Below, one piece after another: positions 34,462 to 46,955 of a stretch of DNA of 64,000 nucleotides (positions within the stretch are counted from its first letter, which is position 1; each line of letters begins with the position of its first letter). A program made the translations under genes and the position numbers. Source of the DNA: Delphinapterus leucas (taxonomy: Eukaryota > Chordata > Mammalia > Artiodactyla > Monodontidae); assembly GCF_002288925.2 (NCBI RefSeq), contig NW_022097993.1, positions 13,993,739 through 14,057,738 of the forward strand, written 5' to 3'. Under the pieces are notes generated by a model. The model made no database searches. It saw only the letters and a list, made by a program, of their open reading frames with translations, and had not been told where the DNA came from.

Positions 34462-37400
34462 ATGGTAATAGGAACATATATACCAATAATTAACTTAAAT
34501 GTAAATGTATTAAATATTCCAACCAAAATACACAGAATGGTTGAATGGATACAAAAACAAGACTGGTATCTATGTTGTCTACAAGACAGCCACTTCAGAC
34601 CCAGGGAGAAATACAGACTGAAAGTGAGAGGATGGAAAAAGATAGTCCATGCAAATGGAAAACAAAAGAGAGCTGGAGTAGCAATACCCACATCAGACAA
34701 AATAGACTTTAAAATAAAGACTGTTACAAAAGACAAGGCAAAGTAGTAGATAATGATCAAGGGAGCAATCCAAGAAGAATATATAACAATTGTAAATGTT
34801 TATGCACCCAACATAGGTGCATCTCAATACATAAGACTAATGCTAACAGCCATAAAATGGGAAATTGACAGTAACACAATAACAGTGGGTGATTTTGACA
34901 CGCCACTTACACCAATGGATAGATCATCCAGAAAGAAAATTAATAAGGAAACACAAGCCTTAAATGACAAATTAGACCAGATAGGCTTAATTGATATTCA
35001 TAAGACATTTCATCTGAAAGTAGCAGAACACAGTTTCTTCTCAAATGCACACAGAACTTTATAAAGGATAGAACACATCTTGGGTCACAAATCAAGCCTT
35101 GGTAAATTTAAGAAAATTGAAGTCATACCAAGCATCTTTTCCAACCACAAGTCTCTGAGATTAGAAATCAATTATAGGAAAAGAGAACTGTAAAACACAC
35201 ACACACAGAGGCTAAATATATGCCACTAAATATCAAGAGGTCCCTGAAGAAATCAAAGAGGAAATCAAAAATACCTAGAAACAAATGACAAATGATAGCA
35301 ATACGATCCTACCTCAAGAAACAAGAAAAATCTATAATAAACAACCTAACCTTACACTTAAAGCAACTAGAGAAAGAAGAACAAAGAAAACCCAAAGTTA
35401 GTAGAAGGAAAGAAATCATAAAATCAGAGCAGAAATAAATGAAATAGAAATGAAGAAAACAATAGCAAAGATCAATAAAAATAAAAGCTGTTCCTTTGAG
35501 TAGATAAACAAAATTGATAAACCTTTAGCCAGACTCATCAAGAAAAAAAGGGAGAGGACTCAAATCAATAAAATTGGAAATGATAAAGGAGAAGTTACAA
35601 CTGACAACACAGAAATACAAAGGATCATAGAGACTACTATAGGCAAATATGTGCCAATAAAATGGATGACCTGGAAGAAATGGAAAAAAATCTTAGAAAT
35701 GTACAACCTTCCAATACTGACCCAGAAGCAACAGAAAATATGAACAAACAAATCACAAGCACTAAAATGAAACTGTGATTAAAAATGTTCCAACAAACAA
35801 AAGTCTAGGACCAGAAGTCTTCACATGTGAATTCTATCAAATATTTAGAGAAGAGCCAACACCTGTCCTTCTGAAACTCTTCCAAAATATATGAGAGGGA
35901 GAAATACTCCAAACTCACACTCCAAACTCATTCTACAAAACCACCATCATCCTGATACCAAATCCAGACAAAGATATCACCAAAAAAGAAAATTACAGGC
36001 CAATATCGCTGATGAACATAGATGCAAAAATCCTTAACCAAATACTAGCAAACTGTATACAACAACACAATAAGAAGATTATACACCATGATCAGGTAGG
36101 GTTTATCCCAAGAATGCAAGGATTCTTCAATATACACAATTCAATCAATGTGATACACCATATTAAAAAACTGAAGGATAAAAACCATATGATCTTCTTA
36201 GTAGATGCAGAAAAATTATTCGACAAAATCCAACACCCATTCACGAGAAAAACTCTCCAGAAAGTGGGCATAGAGGAAACATACCTCACCATAATAAAGG
36301 CCGTATAAAACAAACCCACAGCAAAAATTATTCCCAATGGTGAAAATCTGAAAGAATTTCCTCTAAAATCAGGAACATGTGTGCCCACTCTCACCATTAT
36401 TATTCAGCATAGATTTGGAAGTCCCAGCCATGGCAATCAGAAGAAAAAGAAACAAAAGAATATAAATTGGAAAAAAAAGACATAAGACTGTCACTATTTG
36501 CAGATGACATAATACTATACATATAAAATACTAAAGATGCCACAAGAAAACTACTAGAGCTAATCAGTGAATTGAGTAAAGTCACATGATACAAAATTAA
36601 TACACAGAAATCTCTTGCATTCATATACACTAACAACAAAAGATCAGAAAGAGAAATTAAGGGAAAAATCCAATTTACCATTGCAACAAAAAGAATAAAA
36701 TACCTAGGAATAAACCTACCTAAGGAGGCAAAAGACCTCTAGGCAGAAAAGTATAAGATACTGATGAAAGAAATCCAAGACAACACAAACACATGGGGAG
36801 ATATACCATTTTCTTGGATAAGAAGCATCAATATTGTGAAAATGACTATACTACACAAAGCAATCTATAGACTCAATGCAATGCCTATCAAATTACCAAT
36901 GACATTTTTCACAGAACTAGAACAAAACATTTTTACAATTTGTAGGGAAACACAAAAGACCTCAAATAGCAAAAGCAATCTTGAGAAAAAAAAAAAAAAA
37001 CAGAGCTGGAGGAATCAGGCTCCCTGACTTCAGACTATACTACAGGGCTACAGTAATCAAAACAGTATAATACTGGCACAAAAACAGAAATGTAGATTAA
37101 CGGAACAGGATAGAAAGCCCAGAGACAATCCATGCACCTATGGTCACCTAATCTATGTCAAAGAAGGCCAGAATATACAATGGAGCAAAGACAGCCTCTT
37201 CAATACATGGTGTTGGGAAAATTGGACAGCTACATGTAAAAGAATGAAATTAGAACACTCCCTAACACCATACACAAAAATAAACTCAAAATTGATTAAA
37301 GACCTAAATGTAAGACTGGACACTATAAAACTCTTAGAAGAAACCATAGGAAGAACACTCTTTTTTTTTTTTTTTTTTGCAGTACACGGGCCTCTCACTG

Positions 37401-38425
37401 TTATGGCCTCTCCCATTGCAGAGCGCAGGCTCCAGACGCTGCAGGCTCAGCGGCCATGGCTCACGGGCCCAGCCGCTCCATGGTATGTGGGATCTTCCCG
37501 GACTGGGGCACGAACCTGTGTCTCCTGCATCGGCAGGTGGACTCTCAACCACTGCACCACCAGGGAAGTCCCTGGAAGAACACTCTTTGACATAAATCAC
37601 AACAAGATATTTTTTGACCCACTTCCTGGAATAATGGAAATAAAAACAAAAATAAACAAATGGGACCTAATGAAACTTAAAAGCTTTTGCACAGCAAAGG
37701 AAACCATAAACAAGATGAAAAGACAACCCTCAGAATGGGAGAAATTTGCAAATGAATCAATGACAAGGGATTATTCTCCAAAGTATATAAACAGCTCATG
37801 TAGCTCAATATCAAAAGAACAAACAACCCAATCAAAAATGGGCAGAAGACCTAAATAGAGATTTCTCCAAAGAAGACATACAAATGGCCAAGAAGCACAT
37901 GAAAAGCTGCTCAACATCACTAATTATTAGAGAAATGCAAATCAAAACTACAATAAGATATCCCCTCACACCAGTCAGAATGGTCACCATCACAAATTCT
38001 ACAAATATTAAATGCTGGAGAGGTGGAGAATGTGGAGAAAAGGGAACCCTCTTGCACTGTTGGTGGGAATGTAAATTGATAGAGCCACTATGGAGAACAG
38101 TATGGAGATTCCTTAAAAAACTAAAAATAGAACTACCACTACTGGGCATATACCTAGAAAAATCCATAACACATGCATCCTAATGTTCATTGCAGCACTA
38201 TTTACAATAGCCAAAACATGGAAACAACCTAAATATCCATCAACAGAAGAATGCATAAAGAAGATGTGGCACATATATATGATGGAATATTACTCAACCA
38301 TAAAAAGGAACGAAATTGGGTCATTTGTAGAAATGTGGATGGGCTTAGAGACTGTCACACAGAGTGAAGTAAGACAGAAAGAGAAAAACAAATATTGCAT
38401 ATTAAAGCATATATGTGGAAACTGA
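34462..38425 (+). pseudogene. L1 ORF2 pseudogene, SINE-interrupted
   Basis: Starts at ATG 34462 (MVIGTYIPIINLNVNVLN). Endonuclease catalytic motifs are altered: QETH reads QDSH (near 34585), GDFNT reads GDFDT (near 34895) and SDH reads SNH (near 35140). The first stop is at 34747 (codon TAG). The reverse transcriptase keeps FADD (near 36500), but a stop follows within a few codons. Later pieces at 36764-37027 and 37600-38425 show the thumb and C-terminal regions (e.g. [20 protein letters not shown]), ending HICGN at 38425. A SINE with target-site duplication sits at 37364-37573. Confidence 0.88.
37364..37573 (-). mobile_element. CHR-type SINE in L1 ORF2
   Basis: Minus-strand SINE, with poly-A as T run at 37361-37378 on plus and the head at 37573 ('agggacttccctggtggtgc' on minus). 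The target-site duplication is 15 bp, 'ggaagaacactcttt', perfect at 37349-37363 and 37574-37588. It postdates the plus-strand L1. Confidence 0.95.
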
Positions 38426-38775
38426 AAAAAATTCATATAGACGATCTCATTAACAAGTAGAAATAGACACAGGCATAGAGAACAAACGTATGGATACCAA
38501 GGGGGAAAGGAGTGATGAGGTGGGATGAATTTGGAGATTGGGATTGACCTATATACACTATTGATAGTATGTATAAAATACATAACTAATGAGAACCTAC
38601 TGTATAGCATAGGGAACTATACTCAGTGCTCTGTGGTAACCTAGATGGGAAGGAAATCCAAAATTAGGGGATATATGTATATGTATAGCTGATTCACTTT
38701 GCTGTACAGCAGAAACTAACACAGTATTGCAGAACAACTATACTCTAATAAAAATTTAAAAATAAATAAATAAAA

Positions 38776-41185
38776 TATACCCAGAATTTGCCTAAGTCCA
38801 AAATTTCCCCCAGAAAGCTAGTGGGAGAGAAAATATGATTTTAAAATCATAGATACTTAGAGTTGAGAAATCAGGACCCAGAAGTCAAGTAGTGGCTGGA
38901 GTCCAGTGATTGGGTCCTGGCCAGCACCACCACTATCAGCATCTTTAACCAGGGCAGCTTTGCTTCATTCTTTTTTTTTTTTTTTATTCATAAGATTTTC
39001 TGCTTTATTCCTTATAATAAGACTCCATTTGAATAAAGAATCACCTGGCTGAAAAGAAAAGAAAAATGAAATTAAGAAAGGGAATATAAAGAGAAAAATT
39101 TAAAAGCTATATAAAATATCACAAAGTCAAAGCCAGTGAGCAAGGCAAAATTGTGAGGGAATTCCAAATAAAGCTAAGAAATGTGATTTACCCAAAATTT
39201 CCTAAACTGGAAACCAACAGGTTAAAAAGAAAAAAAAAACAATAAAACAAAAAAACCAAAACTAGATATTTTATGTGACAATGACACACAATTCCCCAAT
39301 CATCACACAAAGCAACCTTAAATTCTGCTTCTAGATTCTGCCATTATTCTTCCTAAAGACCATCATTCCCCTTTACCCAAAGAAGAAACAAAACCAGTTG
39401 CATCTTAAACCAATTATTTTAAACAATTTTGTATGCAATATGTCCTATAACACAAATTAAAGTTTTTGGTTTAAGTTTAAAGTAATTTTTAGTTGGATAA
39501 TTTAACTGGTTAAGTAAATGTACCAAACCAATCTAAATAAAACAAAAAATCAAACCTAAAATAAAGTAAAAGAGGTTTATGCAGAGATATCTAGCTGACC
39601 TCAAAGCAACCCAGAAAGAGCGTAAGTAATCCTGACCAAGAGCATGTAAGCAGAAATGGTATGTGACATCTCTGTAATGGGAAGATTAAATGCCTTGTAT
39701 ACATTCCCCACCTATCTTTCTCTTGTTTAGTTAGCATGGAAGCCATACATAGAGCATGATAGTCATACAGCATGATAAGTTGAAAAGAGTCTATATCACT
39801 GAGTCATAGCTTGGAGGAAAGCTGCCCAGAAGAGCCACTCAACCAGCAACATCTACAATGGTTTTTTTCCATGAGTGAAAAGAAAAACAAAAAAAAAACC
39901 AAAATAAAAACTTGTATTTAGCAACTAAGATTTTGAAATTGCATTTAAGCATCAAGTGTTATGATTTTTACTTCTTTCTTTCATTAAGAAAGAGTTCAAC
40001 AAATTTCAGAAAGACAATCGAAGAGAGATGTTAGTTTCTATATATTGTTTGTGAGCATTGGTGAGAAGTACTTCAAAGAACTTGAGGAAGATGCATGATA
40101 TTAAAAATGTATGACACCCAAAATTAATAATTCACTGGGAGTTCATGATAAATGGGGCAGATTTTAAATTTACAGGTTTTCAATGAGTTCTCAACAAGGG
40201 CATGTGTGAGTGTGTGTGTGTAAAAGACAAAGAGACAGAGAGACAGACTGCAGGATGAATGAATAAATTAATGCATAGTGAAAAGGGGGATTTGGAGACA
40301 CTTTTATGAAAAAAAAACTCTGAAAGTTAAATAAAAAGATACCAGAGGGATACAGACACAGGAAGACAAATTGAGAAAGTCATAAAAGACAAAGCAGGCA
40401 ATAATGGAATTGAAAATAAAACTGGATAGTTAGGATTTTAGGTTTAAGTATATGTCCATTTCTTTTTAATACTTTGAGAATTGGGAATGTTGTGTTCCTT
40501 AGGGAAATATATTTAAATTCAATGTCTTTTTCTCTTAAATGAGGAATGAAAGTGTGTGTCCTCAACTTGCTAATATTCTATAGCTTATGACTTGTGAAAC
40601 TTCTAAATACACACACATAATTTTAACCAAGGAATTGCATTTGCCATGATAAAACAGTTCTTGAAGTCCTGTATTATTTTTCTCACTAACTTAAATAAGT
40701 TTAACACATTATAATGTATAAAGCTCCAGTCAGAAAATAAGTGCTACCTCTCGAGCTTTGTCTTAGACTTTCTGGAATTATTGCATTTCAGCACCTCTTA
40801 TGACAGCAAGCAGAAAAAACAAGCTTAAGATTTCATTTTGGAAATTCAAAAATAAAGATTTTTATCATCCACCATTTATTTCTATAGTAAGAATAAAATA
40901 TCACCACACTTCCCAGATGAAAATTCAAAGAGTGGCACAAAAGAAGACCTATGATCAAGTGACTGACAGTGTAACTACCCTGACTGAGCAAGGTTTAGAT
41001 GTGTGTCTTTGTAATTCATATTCAGAAATGGCAGAGTTGATAGAGTTTCTATCCTTAAGTGAAAAGGTACTGTTGTGAGCAGAGACACTTCCACTCCTAA
41101 GCTATTGAATCATTTCCTAACTTTTCCAAATCATTTCTGCCCTGAATTTCTTCAAGTACTAAGCTTCCAATTCCCCAAACTATAT
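38776..41185. other. Unique intergenic DNA, no gene
   Basis: No convincing gene. A T run at 38968-38988 could mark the tail of a minus-strand retrocopy (see findings). An A-rich stretch lies at about 39215-39260 and a short GT/GA simple repeat at about 40206-40248. The 92-codon frame at 40800-41078 has no recognisable domain and lies in low-complexity AT-rich context. Confidence 0.5.
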
Positions 41186-41189
41186 TACT

Positions 41190-41430
41190 ATCATCTTAGC
41201 TTGGGTTCCTCAGAAGCAGGCCCTGAGACAAAGCTTCTACTAGAAGTAGTTTTTGTGGAAGCTGAAGAATAAACCAATAAGGGCACAGGAAATGAGACAA
41301 GGAAAGAACTAACATAGATTCATTATCAAGCCAGTCATACTGGGAAAAAATCAGACAGAGAGTCATGCCACTGAGGGGCAAATAGAGAGATGCTTAAACA
41401 TCAGCTCCTATGAAGTATCATTTGAAGGTC
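41190..41430. repeat. Old interspersed repeat, family not assigned
   Basis: The block 'tagcttgggttcctcagaag' - 'caggccctgagacaaagctt' - 'gaaatgagacaaggaaagaa' - 'gtcatgccactgaggggca' resembles a mammalian interspersed repeat I know from memory of consensus sequences, but I cannot name the family safely. Open frames here (41075-41272) are not supported as genes. Confidence 0.4.
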
Positions 41431-42260
41431 GAACTTGAGCATTTCAATTGGTTTCATGTGTGAGAAAGTGAATTCCAGCAAGAAAGCTCTCAAAGAGATA
41501 ATGGGACTGGAAGTTGGGGGTGAGGCCAGTGTCCCCTGATATTTTAGGCTAAGGGGACATCATGTGCACCTTAATAAATTCTTCTAAACCTAAGATGTCT
41601 TTTCAAAAGTTACTTTCATAATAGCACTGTTTTAAGACAGAGTGCTTTCTATTTCCTTCCAAATATTTTAGGAGATACTACAGAGTGGTGTGGAGGATGG
41701 TGGCTGATATTTCTCAATTATGGTGGTTCCATAAAGTTACTACAAAGGATAGCCTATAGCTATGAAAGAAAAAGTGCAGGATTTGAATCATCCATCTTCT
41801 CAAGTGGGTTACAGAACAGAGCTAACAGGTAAAGCTCTTTATTCATAGAATATAAAATCAAGTGCTTTAGAAGTTTGTATTGAAGAGATGGGTGAGTTGA
41901 TGCATGAGAAAATGGTGGCACTTTAATCAGAGCTATGAAAATCCTGATGATGTTGGAAGTGAGATGGAGGTGAATGATGTGTACCATTTATTAACTCCAT
42001 GCCTTTGTGGTATGATTCACTTATCTTTAAGAAAACTTTCACAGGATTGTAATTAGGATTAAACATTAAAATATTAAATATATGGGAAATTACCATACTG
42101 CATAATTATTTTATAACCATTCTTTCATCATAAGTCATTTATTTCCAAACATAAATATAAATGGAATTTTGCCATTCCACTATTGAGCCCAGATAACAAG
42201 TTTTATTTGTTTATAAGCGTTTTAGTTAAAGAAAGAAAAATGTGCCTTTACTTTTAAAAT
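41431..42260. other. Unique intergenic DNA, no gene
   Basis: Nothing recognisable apart from AT-rich stretches. Confidence 0.45.
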
Positions 42261-42268
42261 ATGAAACA

Positions 42269-42496
42269 GGGCTTCCCTGGTGGCGCAGTGGTTGGGAGTC
42301 CGCCTGCCGATGCAGGGAACACGGGTTCGTGCCCCGGTCCGGGAGGGTCCCACGTGCCGCCGAGCGGCTGGGCTCGTGAGCCATGGCCGCTGGGCCTGTG
42401 TGTTCGGAGCCTGTGCTCCGCAGTGGGAGAAGCCACAGCAGTGAGAGGCCCACGTACTGCAAAATAAATAAATAAATTTAAAAAATTAAAATTAAA
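42269..42496 (+). mobile_element. CHR-type SINE, plus orientation
   Basis: Begins 'gggcttccctggtggcgcag' (tRNA-like head with A-box), with a B-box-like 'ggttcgtgccc' at 42324-42334, body to about 42461, then an A/T-rich tail 'aaataaataaataaattt' and further A-rich bases. The flanking repeat 'atgaaaca' occurs at 42261-42268 and 42497-42504. It is the only plus-strand copy of this SINE type here. Pol III promoter elements are present, but activity is not implied. Confidence 0.93.
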
Positions 42497-42504
42497 ATGA
42501 AACA

Positions 42505-43435
42505 AACATGTTTAGGTACAAATGAGTCTAAAGCAGAAATTGATAAATCTTGATTTCTCCATGATTCTGTGGAGATTTCAATGGTTGTACCTCATATGCC
42601 CATCAATGACCCTGAACCTTCTTCCCTGGGAATCCCATTAACAATTTCAGGTGAGGCTTAGGAACCTGGCTTGTCTTTGCTCCGTGCTGTTCTGTCAGCA
42701 GTGCCAGAATAATTGCTGTTAGAGAACTAGGAGTATTTTCACCATATGGCAAGAAGCTCAGCTGCATTGGTTAAGAAGAAGATAAACAGGTGTTTTCATG
42801 CTAAACTGCACTTTTACCGCCATATACTTATTCAGGCTGCAGGGTACCACTGAGAAAGGCAGGGAAGTAATCTACGCAGATGTGCTGCAGGGTTTCAGTG
42901 CTGAAGTAACAGGTGCTTCAGAATCTAGACATAAGTATCTCAGAAGAAGCCAAGAGACCCTGAACTGTCTAAGGACTGGTACAAATGGATAAGTTCCTGC
43001 AAGCTGAAATAATGCATAGAGAAATTAGAGCATGCAGGATCATTAGCAGAATATTTAATTAGACACCACCTTAATCAGATATTTCTATAAGTATATGGAA
43101 GACTGAGATGAAGAGATGGAAGATTAAAGTTCCAAATTGTCAAAAAGCATAAAAAAACTAAAGTAACTTTTTTAACTGGCCTGTGGTACTCTTGCCCCAG
43201 GATATTTCCCACAGGGTAGACAGTGGTCGGACTTGGTACAGTCATCAAATTGAGAACTTTTCCAGTAAAGACCCCAACAAGAGAGGTCAGTGAGGTCTAG
43301 AGATAATTCATACCATCTAGGATCTAGATATAAGTATGTTTTATCGGCAGTGGGAGAGAAGACTTTCATTTCCAGAAATTATTAGAGGTTTTCTTAATTG
43401 AATGCAGGTGTTTTCTCTGTTGGATTTTTTTTTTT
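42505..43435. other. Unique intergenic DNA, no gene
   Basis: No gene. Frames 42798-42992 and 43172-43369 have no motif I recognise. A T run lies at about 43426-43439. Confidence 0.45.
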
Positions 43436-43439
43436 TTTA

Positions 43440-44340
43440 TTCACTTACTCAACAATTAATTACTGAGTACCAATGATATGCCCGTCTCTAGGAATAAAAG
43501 AAACACACCATCCATCCATGCTTTTTGTGGGCTGATGTCAGGACATTATGAAGAAAGAAAGCCATTAAAGTAGTTACATGTTCCAGTTGTGATTAAAATG
43601 CCAAAGCACAGTCATAGAGTACATGAAAACTCTCAGCAAAAAGGCCTATGCTAATTTCTGTGTTTCTAGAAGTCTTCCACGAAAATATATTTCAACTGAC
43701 ATTTAAATCATCTGAGCGATGATGGTTGGTTGGTGAGGTGAAGGGGAATGTATAGAAACTACATCATGTTCAAAGTGCCTGAGAAGGGAAAGTTTGGTAC
43801 ATTTTGAAAACCTAAAGAAGGTAAGTTTGACTACATTACAGTCAACCCAAGATTCCAAATATGGTGAAGGAGGCAGACGAGATAGGAAGACAGCTTGTAA
43901 TTCAGCCTTGTAAGGTATGTTAAGATTTTGCATGTTTTCCTAAGGGTAATGAGGAAAACACTGGATAATTTTGACCTGAAACAGTGACTCGAGGGATTTC
44001 GATTTTGTCCTTAGGATTTGACAATGACTAGAGATGTCTTTGTCTGATATGGGGAAAGGGGACTACTAACATCTGGTGGCTAGAGGAGAGGGATGTTGCT
44101 AAATATCCTGCAATGCACATGACACAGCCCTCACAAAATATAATCTGGCCCCAAATTTTAATAGTGCCAATGTTGAGAAGCAGTGACTTCCTAGAGAAAT
44201 GCACAATTGGATTTAAAATCACACTGTTTGGAAGAGGGTGAATTTAAGGGGAGTGACAGAAGATGTGGATAAACAGTTAGGAAGTTGTTGCAGTGATGCA
44301 GGCAAGAGGTACTTGTAACTTGGATTGAATTGGTTAAACG
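43440..44340 (-). mobile_element. Long L2 LINE fragment, antisense
   Basis: On plus the order is antisense L2: 'attcacttactcaacaatta', 'tactgagtaccaatgatatg', 'ttttgcatgttttcctaagg', 'gaggaaaacactggataatt', and near the far end 'ggaagttgttgcagtgatgc', 'aggcaagaggtacttgtaac'. It is about 0.9 kb and interrupted by a MER5-like piece at about 43985-44190. The middle (43500-43900) is too diverged to follow base by base. Confidence 0.55.
43985..44190 (+). mobile_element. MER5-like hAT MITE inside the L2
   Basis: 'actactaacatctggtggct', 'agaggagagggatgttgcta', 'aatatcctgcaatgcacatg', 'gccccaaattttaatagtgc', ending 'caatgttgagaagcagtga', match a common mammalian hAT-type MITE of the MER5 group. The terminal repeat ('gttgagaa...cagtg') is diverged. 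The exact family name is from memory. Confidence 0.55.
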
Positions 44341-44344
44341 ATTG

Positions 44345-45185
44345 CAAAATTTAAAAATGATTAAAAGGGGAGAGCAGACACTCTTGCTACTTTTATACAT
44401 TATCATGGATTTGTTGGCTCACCATTTTGGTATAAGGCAGCAACCTGGGCCACAGCTCCTCCAGATGCTGCTGGAAATCTCCTTTAATGTCTTGAGTTAT
44501 TGAGCCAGATTCATATTTAGTTCCATGATGTTTACCACTTTTCCTTCTGGTCATTCTCTAATATTATCAAGGTTGGAGATGTGCCAGTGATGAGAGAACA
44601 ATGTGAGTTCTCGTTTATCCTTGTGAACTCACAAGTTCTAGTTCAGTTATTAGACAATACTTACTTCCTATTCGTCTTTGATTCCTGGTAGCCAGCCTTG
44701 CTCCGAAGACCTGAAATCAGATGCAAATGAATAGCTTTGTATAAACTACTTAACTACCTCCTCACCTTCCCAAATTGTGTAATGTCAAATTCCTCACACA
44801 GTTGTTCTACATTGTTCTTGGTAGTTGTATATATCTAATCAAATCCTGGCTGATACATTTGGGAGCTTTCAATTTAAATCTTTTAAAGGCTGGAGAAAAT
44901 TTGGAGTTCAACTAAGGAGTGAAGGTCTGACTTGTAGTTAGGACACAAGAAGGGTAAACCATTGTGCTAGTGGTAATTGGAAACAGAGATGTCTTCACAA
45001 GGACTGAAGAATAGTCTTGAATAAGTCAATCTTGGATTTTATCAAAGTTGTCTGTTCCCACCCTAGCTGGTTTCTGGCAAGGAAAATAAATCTCCTCTTG
45101 AAAGAAGAAAATATCATACAGAATCTCAAATAATCTTACAATTTTAAAATTTGTGTTTATTCATAGCAACATGTCTTGGACAACT
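44345..45185. other. Unclassified intergenic sequence, no gene
   Basis: I see no gene and cannot place this in a named repeat family. Confidence 0.4.
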
Positions 45186-45189
45186 TTTG

Positions 45190-45560
45190 TTCTATTTTAA
45201 ATTTTGTATTTTATTTTTCTTTAAAAATGTCTTGGCTACTTTTGAGAGCTTCTCTTTCAATAGGAAATGTAGGATGAAATTTCTGATAGCTACTTTATTA
45301 TGATTATTAATGGAATTCCATTAAATTTGTATAGATCAATGTATACATAACTAAATGTATAAGATTATATCTTTATAAGGTTATATCTGTCTATATACTT
45401 GGAGCTTTAATATGCACTACAAAATATATATTTACTTTTACTATATATGTGTAGCACATATTTTTATAGAACATCTCTAGTTATATAGATTTTGCCATTG
45501 TGAAGAGGATTTTACTACATTTTGTTACTAGTTATTTTCTAGATTTTAGAATTGCTATTA
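45190..45560 (-). mobile_element. Old L1M ORF2 fragment
   Basis: Antisense ORF2 landmarks: 'aaaatgtcttggctactttt', 'ggaattccattaaatttgta', 'tagatcaatgtatacataac', followed by decayed sequence. Highly diverged. Confidence 0.5.
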
Positions 45561-46590
45561 TCTGAATCTGAGGGCAAACGCTGACAGGGTCTTGTTTCTA
45601 GGATAATGACAGAGATGAAAATTATTTTAAAATGGTGAACAAAACATAGATCCCTTCTTAAGGCCCAGGGCTGTGTAGATTTCCACTCACACAGTAAATA
45701 TGACGAGAAAATAAAAAGTGACTCTCAAACATGGGAATGGGATATTTCTCCTGGGAGCTTCAGACTTACGGAGACAGCAAACACAAAGTATTAGAAGATT
45801 TATTTATTAAAATATAGTACCCAGATGTGGATAGTAATATCTTACTTTACTCTTCACCTTATAGAACCCATGTAATCTAAAATATTCTTATCTGAGCACA
45901 ATGATTTAAGTGAACATTAATTAAAAGATTGTAGCAAGAAACAAACAGAATTCTAAGGAATCAGAAACCATGCATTTATTGTTCACTTAATTCATAGCTA
46001 GAGTTTGCCATGACCAAGGCTATCATTTTATTTATGGGAAGAATTAAAGCAAAGAGCTTAAAGATTTAAGATGTCTATAGTTAAAAAGATAAAATTAAAA
46101 AAAATAAACTTTTTAGCTTGAAGACATGAAGGCTAAAGAATATATAGCACTCTCCAAATATTTGAGGGAAAGTTACATAGCAAAAAGAATAAATTTATGG
46201 AACCAGTAAGATTATATGGAAGTTATAATGAGGAAGATTTTTGCCTGTGTATATGAAGAGTTGTTTTTTCTAAAAGCTAGAGTTGTTCATCACATGTTTT
46301 AGTTCATAAGATGCCTAGTATAGAAAGTAAGTACCTTTCACAGATTAAATAGAAAAGGAATTTGTATAGAGGATGATGAGACTAAATTAGTGCTTGCCAC
46401 CCACTGGCATTAGAGAGATCCTTTAGATTTGAATTGTGGTTTGGGAATCTATTTTTACAATATTCTTAACTGAATATAATGGAGAATCAAGTTTAGATAT
46501 CATTATTTTAAATGGCCTCTAAATTCCAAATAAAAGATTCTAGGTTTCAACTGTTAAAGAAAATATAGAAAAGAGCTATTTGTTTTGCTA
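45561..46590. other. Unique AT-rich DNA, no gene
   Basis: No gene and no confident repeat call. Confidence 0.45.
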
Positions 46591-46594
46591 TCAT

Positions 46595-46955
46595 TGCATT
46601 AAAAAAAATCCCAAAACAGTGTCTTAAGAAAAATAAGTATTAATTTAGCTCATGTTTCTTGTTTGAGCCAGTTTTGCCTGATCCTTGCTGGGTTCATTCA
46701 TGACCTAAAATCTGATAGTTGGTTAGCTTGGGGCTGACTGGTCTACAGAGACCCCACTCACCTATGTAGCACTGGCCTGGTTAGTGAGACAGTGACCACT
46801 GGGCCACAAATCTCTCATCTTCCACCAAGCAAGTACCTGGACTTATTTACATGGTAGTTCCAAAAGAGAGAAGGGAATCACTTTAGACCTCTTAAGGCCT
46901 AGTTTCAGAATTGGGGTACTGTCACTTTTGCTGTATTTGATTATTAAAAGCCAAC
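46595..46955. repeat. Old interspersed repeat, family not assigned
   Basis: The stretch has 'gctatcattgcattaaaaaa', 'tgatccttgctgggttcatt', 'ggttagcttggggctgactg', 'cctcttaaggcctagtttca', 'gaattggggtactgtcactt'. The layout resembles a eutherian LTR or DNA element seen in many genomes, but I cannot name it. Confidence 0.4.

Larger units (their letters stand above)
32850..38775 (+). mobile_element. Near-full-length but decayed LINE-1
   Basis: Plus-strand L1 with a T-rich 5' UTR start (about 32850-33018), proximal 5' UTR (33019-33518), ORF1 (from 33519), ORF2 (from 34462), 3' UTR (about 38426-38760) and A-rich tail. The 5' UTR aligns with 17480-17900 of the minus-strand L1, supporting its identity, but it lacks the GC-rich distal ~1.2 kb of that element. 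The exact 5' limit is unclear and I could not find a target-site duplication. Frames are broken many times, so it is older than the element at 11475-19103. A SINE interrupts ORF2 at 37364-37573. Confidence 0.88.

Noticed and set aside
40800..41078. 92-codon open frame with a plausible-looking acidic C-terminus
   Set aside because: No recognisable domain. It lies in AT-rich DNA with no sign of exon boundaries, and short frames of this length are common by chance.
42269..42340. tRNA-like sequence with A and B boxes
   Set aside because: It is the head of a CHR SINE, not a functional tRNA gene. No complete cloverleaf is expected.
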